Assembly: GCA_003001975.1 (NCBI GenBank)
Contig: PVUG01000010.1
Location: 1-64,000, forward strand
From: Martelella mediterranea
GTDB lineage: Bacteria > Pseudomonadota > Alphaproteobacteria > Rhizobiales > Rhizobiaceae
Direction: 5' to 3'
Length of the DNA: 64,000 nucleotides
The stretch's first letter is position 1; each line of letters starts with the position of its first letter. Under the pieces are notes generated by a model. The model was not told the origin of the DNA. It did not search any database and worked only from the letters and a program-made list of their open reading frames with translations. Below are positions 60,502 through 64,000 of this stretch, piece by piece. Made by a program: the position numbers and the translations under genes.

Positions 60502-61095
60502 ATGCAGCTGGAAATGCCGAAACCAATTCAGATTACGGGAGCACTGGCGTCCCTATTCATAGTCTTCCTTCTTCTCGGCTGCGTCGCGGATTCTTCGACG
60601 GAAGTAACTAAAGATGCCGGCCTGCAGAAAAGGGGCGGCGGGCCATCGCTGACTAGCTTCAAGACAACAGAACCGCCCGGAACAATCATTGTAGAGCCGG
60701 ATGTCCACAAGCTCTATCTCGTCCAGGATGACAACACGGCACTGGCCTACAACGTCGCGGTCGGTCGAGAAGGCCATGATTTTTCGGGAAAGGCTGTCAT
60801 TGGGAGGAAAGCCGAATGGCCGACCTGGACGCCAACGAGCTCAATGATACGCGACCGTCCAAAGGTGAACGCACCTATAGCCACGGGACTGCCCGGCAGC
60901 GAGACGAATCCGCTCGGCGCTCGTGCCCTTTACCTTTACCAGGATGGCACCGACACGCTCTATCGTATTCACGGCACGAATGATCCGTCTTCGATTGGAA
61001 AGTCCGTTTCGAGTGGCTGCATCCGGCTGCTAAACAGCGATGTCATTGATTTATATGATCGTGTAGGCATAGGCACGCATATCATCGTCCGCTAG
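60502..61095 (+). CDS. L,D-transpeptidase (YkuD domain) lipoprotein
   Basis: A 197-residue cell-wall enzyme. A short signal with a lipobox-like FLLLGCVAD puts the lipidated Cys near residue 27. The YkuD domain begins at IIVEPDVHKLYLVQ and ends with the active-site motif YRIHGTNDP...SVSSGCIRLLN, with catalytic His near 157 and Cys near 173. It forms or remodels 3-3 peptidoglycan cross-links or attaches proteins to peptidoglycan. Near-upstream ATGs at 60502 and 60514 are both possible; 60502 has the better spaced AAGAAG. Frequent on rhizobial plasmids. Confidence 0.9.
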   Translation: MQLEMPKPIQITGALASLFIVFLLLGCVADSSTEVTKDAGLQKRGGGPSLTSFKTTEPPGTIIVEPDVHKLYLVQDDNTALAYNVAVGREGHDFSGKAVIGRKAEWPTWTPTSSMIRDRPKVNAPIATGLPGSETNPLGARALYLYQDGTDTLYRIHGTNDPSSIGKSVSSGCIRLLNSDVIDLYDRVGIGTHIIVR

Positions 61096-61221
61096 GATTC
61101 ATACGAAAGTCTTAGTGAAGAGTGGCATCAAATGCTCAGGATTCGTTGACACTCCGCAATTTAACCGATTGATTAAAGGGTGTAGTACACCTTTGCAATG
61201 CATCAAATTCGGAACGACATC

Positions 61222-61554
61222 ATGCCTCAAGCACGCAATTTTCTTCGCTTTACCAATGAAGCTGGCCTTGAGGGTGAAATTCTTCAAAACGGTACGCTGT
61301 ATCATGTCATTGGCGAACCTTCAGGACCGTATAACTTCCATATGTTCGGGTATTCACCGCGTGGCCGAAAGGTCGCGATCGGCGGCATTGGAAAGCGCTT
61401 CGGCGCAAATGGCCATGAATATCTGCACCTACGCGTGTCACTCCCAGGTGGCCCATACGAAGCAAACTTAACCGAAGATCCACGAACAGTCGCATTCCTG
61501 CCTCTTTCTTCTCAAAGCATCACAACTTCGTCGGACGCGGCGAACGCGGGCTAA
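61222..61554 (+). CDS. DUF736-type small protein, copy 1
   Basis: A 110-residue protein. The core YNFHMFGYSPRGRKVAIGGIGKRFGANGHEYLHLRVSLPGGPYEANL follows the DUF736 pattern (YRVFxG...VEIGAAWxK...G-x-x-YLSVxLDxP...ANL). It is exactly as long as the second copy at 61875. DUF736 proteins are small, mostly beta and plasmid-linked, of unknown function. ATG at 61222 is preceded by GGAA; a frame from 61198 is less likely. Divergence from the second copy suggests an old duplication. Confidence 0.65.
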   Translation: MPQARNFLRFTNEAGLEGEILQNGTLYHVIGEPSGPYNFHMFGYSPRGRKVAIGGIGKRFGANGHEYLHLRVSLPGGPYEANLTEDPRTVAFLPLSSQSITTSSDAANAG

Positions 61555-61874
61555 ACCAGCGCGCGCTTAAAACTGCAAAGAAAGTGGTCGCGACCAATTG
61601 GCCGCGGCTCTGTCTCGACAGTCCGCCGCCATCTTTTCCCTTCGCGGTCAATAACCAAGCATCTGCAAGGCAGATGACATCTGTTGAACCGTGCCTCGGC
61701 TTCGCCTGCGGCCGCACCACCTCAACAAATGTGTCATGACAGCGAATGAAAAAGCCGTCGGGCGGGCAGCGCCCTCCCTCCTTTGCCCCCGGAAAACTTG
61801 GTTTTCCAGGGAAAAGGAATGGATGCCTTGCCCATGGCGGACCGTTGAAAACAACGCAATCGACGGAGCAAGAA
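61555..61874. other. Spacer between the two DUF736-type genes
   Basis: No gene supported. A perfect hairpin GGAAAAC-TTG-GTTTTCC at 61791-61807 has no T-run after it; it may affect mRNA folding ahead of the second DUF736 gene. Confidence 0.45.
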
Positions 61875-62207
61875 ATGAAGAATATGGAGCGCTTGAACTA
61901 CGTGCAGTTTGACGCAACGCGGGAGACATTCGAAGGCAATATCGCATCGCTTGAGTTTGACGAAGACATTCGCGGCGTCAAACTTGACAACAACAATGAA
62001 GGCTCACCTGCATATCGCGTTTACGGCAAAATCCCGAAAGACCGGGAGGTGGAGATCGGGGCAGTTTGGCGGCGTAAGAACGAACAGGGTCAGGAGTACT
62101 TTCAGATGTCGGTGCATATGCCAGGACGCACTGTGCGGGCAAATCTTGGCAAGTATCCGGGCGAGATCGACGACAAGCTCATGTCAGTGATCTTCTGGCG
62201 CGATTAG
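61875..62207 (+). CDS. DUF736-type small protein, copy 2
   Basis: A 110-residue protein with a clear DUF736 core: AYRVYGKIPKDREVEIGAVWRRKNEQGQEYFQMSVHMPGRTVRANLGKYPG. The N-terminal strand MERLNYVQFDATRETFEGNIASLEFDEDI is divergent from typical DUF736 (MAQIGxFT). ATG at 61875 follows GGAGCAAGAA. It lies between the plasmid maintenance genes and the DUF2493 gene on the opposite strand, where DUF736 genes are commonly found in alphaproteobacteria. Function unknown. Confidence 0.8.
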   Translation: MKNMERLNYVQFDATRETFEGNIASLEFDEDIRGVKLDNNNEGSPAYRVYGKIPKDREVEIGAVWRRKNEQGQEYFQMSVHMPGRTVRANLGKYPGEIDDKLMSVIFWRD

Positions 62208-62269
62208 ACAGCCAAATCCAGGGCCGGCGCTTCGGCGTTGGCCCTTTGCTTCAGGAGATGAAGATCGGC

Positions 62270-63190
62270 CTAGAAGCCGACCTTCATGAGCGGAATACCT
62301 GCCTTGCGTGCCTTGTCGGCCAGGTTCTGGTTGATGCCATTACCAGGCGTGACGATCATCCCCTTGGGCATCATTTCGACAATCTTGTCGTTGCGCTTGA
62401 AGGGAGCGGACTTGTTGCGGTGCGCGGACCAGTCGGGCTTGCAAACCACCTGCGCCACCTTGCGAAGTTCTGCCCATTTGGCGGCGACGAGCTCGGCCCC
62501 CTTGGGCGAACCGCCGTGGATCAGAACCATATCCGGGTACTTTTTGTGCGTCTGGTCGAGAGCATGGAAGACGGCCTCGTGGTCCTGATAATCGGCGCCG
62601 CCCGTGAACGCGATCTTGGTGCCGGTCGGGCAATAGATTTCCTTCTCTTCGTGGCGCTTTCTGGCGAGATAATCGCGACTGTCGATAACCGCTGCGGTAA
62701 GCCCATTATACGACGTCTTCGAGCCAGTGCGCGGTAGCCATTCACAGCCGACACTCACACGGTAATGGTCTGCGGCCAGATCTCGCATTGCCTCGAAGGC
62801 ATTGCGTATTTCAGTCAGCGTATCTCCTGCGGCAGCTTTCCTTTCCAGTTCGACGCTGCTGATCTCACTGCCATCCTGCACGGCGATCAAGCTTCGCTGT
62901 TCGGCTTCATTGTCGTCGAGCTTCTTCTGCGCTCGGGTCAGACGGCGGTGAAACACATTGGCGACGGCCCACAGCACCTCGGACAGTTCGTCTTCCAGCC
63001 GGGTGTTGGTGAACATGGTTTCAAGGCTTTCGAATATGCCGGCGACGCCAATCTCAACAGCCTCTGCGTCGGGAAGAGGGCGGTAGTCGTACTCATCGCC
63101 GTTCGGGCGGTAGCCAAAGAGGGCGATTTCTTCGAGGAGGTGCGCGGTCGGGCTCTGCGGCTGCTGAATTTCGGTTGTGTAGGCGTTCAT
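62270..63190 (-). CDS. DUF2493 (SLOG/YspA-like) protein
   Basis: A 306-residue protein. The C-terminal domain KIAFTGGADYQDHEAVFHALDQTHKKYPDMVLIHGGSPKGAELVAAKWA is DUF2493, a Rossmann-like SLOG fold believed to bind nucleotide-type ligands; an N-terminal helical region of about 190 residues precedes it (LEEIALFGYRPNGDEYDYRPLPDAEAVEIGVAGIFESLE). This full-length form is typical of plasmids in alphaproteobacteria. It lies downstream of a Toprim protein gene on the same strand, a common neighbour. Confidence 0.9.
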   Translation of the reverse strand: MNAYTTEIQQPQSPTAHLLEEIALFGYRPNGDEYDYRPLPDAEAVEIGVAGIFESLETMFTNTRLEDELSEVLWAVANVFHRRLTRAQKKLDDNEAEQRSLIAVQDGSEISSVELERKAAAGDTLTEIRNAFEAMRDLAADHYRVSVGCEWLPRTGSKTSYNGLTAAVIDSRDYLARKRHEEKEIYCPTGTKIAFTGGADYQDHEAVFHALDQTHKKYPDMVLIHGGSPKGAELVAAKWAELRKVAQVVCKPDWSAHRNKSAPFKRNDKIVEMMPKGMIVTPGNGINQNLADKARKAGIPLMKVGF

Positions 63191-63465
63191 CGGTTCGTCC
63201 TCTCGTTTTCCTTGCGGTTTGTATGGGGCGATAACAGAACCGAAAGGGCAGGGCTGACACCCGTAGGGCCGAGCGCAAGCGCTGGACCCCGGCCGAAAAG
63301 AAAAGGGGAGGGTCCACTGAGAGTGGAAACCGCTTTTGTTGAGAGGGCGGGGTTGTCCTTTGTCCTGTCAGACCGCCTTTGCGGTCGGCTTTCGGTTCAT
63401 CGCCAAAGCCATACAAGCCGCTACGGAAAACGACTTGTCAGGCGAGACCGTGCGTCGGTCAAACG
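63191..63465. other. Spacer between DUF2493 and Toprim genes
   Basis: No gene seen. Contains GGGTCCACTGAGAGTGGA and purine-rich tracts. It probably holds the promoter of the DUF2493 gene. Confidence 0.4.
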
Positions 63466-64000
63466 TTATGGCATGCGCAGACCGGCCCATGGTACCGGCC
63501 TGGTGATCGCCGCCATGATCTGTCGGTTGAGGTTTTCCTGCAGGATCTGCCTGCCCAACTTGCGCAGATCGTCGTTGAAGTCGTCGAGCGTCGGGACAAG
63601 ATCGACCACCTCGATGCCTCGTTCTTCGGCCCGGCGGCGCAACTGGCGGCTTGCCAGTTCGCCGGCATCGTCGTTGTCGCGGCCGATGAACAGCCTCGTG
63701 CAGCTCGATGGTGGATCGAACAGAGAAAGATGCGTTGCCGTCAGGCAAGCGGCCAGCTCCGCGACCGGATACACCGAGCCGATGGACAGCACTGTTTCAA
63801 TGCCTTCTCCGGCGATGATGTCACCGCCCGCACTGCTTGAGTGAAACCGCACGGCGTTGCCGTACAGCTGGCCCGAAACCCGCTTGGGTTCGGTGATGCG
63901 CGCGACAGAGTTGTTTTTCAAATCGAGCCAGGTCCGCGCGCATGCCATGACCGTGCCGTCATTATCCGTCACGGCCGCCAGCATGGCAGGCAACTGGCGG
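63466..64000 (-). CDS. Toprim-domain protein, C-terminal part (runs off the right edge)
   Basis: The visible 178 residues end a plasmid Toprim protein (DUF7146/primase-like). The Toprim glutamate is in GGDIIAGEGIETVLSI and the acidic pair in LFIGRDNDDAGELASRQL, the layout of Toprim-containing proteins with a CHC2-like N-terminal zinc part that would lie outside the window. The last 40 residues are basic (KLGRQILQENLNRQIMAAI). Such genes may prime or repair plasmid DNA. The start is not in the window. Confidence 0.88.
   Translation of the reverse strand, partial: RQLPAMLAAVTDNDGTVMACARTWLDLKNNSVARITEPKRVSGQLYGNAVRFHSSSAGGDIIAGEGIETVLSIGSVYPVAELAACLTATHLSLFDPPSSCTRLFIGRDNDDAGELASRQLRRRAEERGIEVVDLVPTLDDFNDDLRKLGRQILQENLNRQIMAAITRPVPWAGLRMP

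Noticed and set aside
60038..60526. Minus-strand open frame of 162 codons upstream of repA
   Set aside because: No domain, signal or ribosome site; it overlaps the region where the repA promoter must lie.

Overview
The window looks like part of a repABC plasmid (or chromid) from an alphaproteobacterium, most likely in the Rhizobiales/Hyphomicrobiales. The grounds are a complete repA-repB-repC replication and partition operon with a probable antisense RNA between repB and repC, DUF736, DUF2493 and Toprim plasmid genes next to it, a DUF1403-ScpB pair, and many insertion sequences of families common on rhizobial plasmids (IS66, IS3, IS5, IS1380, IS110). No rRNA, tRNA or CRISPR array was seen. 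Genus cannot be decided from the sequence alone.

Layout. 1-1083: 5' end of an efflux membrane-fusion lipoprotein with a divergent TetR regulator. 1771-3801: MscS-type channel. 4050-7817: siderophore-type iron ABC transporter (binding protein divergent from two permeases and an ATPase). 8338-20952: a block of an I-type (Dot/Icm, type IVB) conjugation system whose gene order matches R64 traP-Q-R-U-W-X-Y, with a DsbC-like protein and a TraM/DotI homologue divergent from it. The gene after traM, where traN/dotH is expected, is cut off after 14 codons by an IS1380 element, and the sequence beyond the element does not resume it. 22798-29584: copper/nitric-oxide region with pseudoazurin, an ABC transporter, two NnrS proteins, NnrU and NsrR. 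29585-33559: decayed stretch with a frameshifted DUF305 gene, rnk, two copies of a 94-bp palindromic repeat, a PadR-methyltransferase unit under a strong inverted-repeat operator, and remnants of IS110 and a TRAP permease. 33687-42233: MFS exporter, two secreted proteins, TetR and a complete RND efflux pair closely related to the partial one at position 1.

42414-49241 is a nested transposon. An IS3 element (orfA at 48878-49189, orfB C-terminus at 42434-43243) is split by a 5.6-kb IS66-family element carrying tnpA, tnpB and tnpC plus four passenger genes (SDR oxidoreductase, HXXEE membrane protein, TetR, second HXXEE membrane protein). The insertion is flanked by an 8-bp duplication and bounded by 26-bp imperfect inverted repeats. 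Next come fragments of a relaxase-like gene and of a His-Xaa-Ser peptide-modification locus (hxsD complete, hxsB truncated), then an IS5 element.

51804-64000 is plasmid maintenance. ScpB and DUF1403 are divergent from a tyrosine recombinase across a near-palindromic site, followed by a Phd/VapC toxin-antitoxin pair, two palindromes downstream of repC that may be parS sites, the repABC operon, an L,D-transpeptidase lipoprotein, two 110-residue DUF736-type proteins, a DUF2493 protein and a truncated Toprim protein. The overall picture is a mosaic conjugative plasmid backbone with metabolic, efflux and stress cargo. In this window its transfer region is incomplete.
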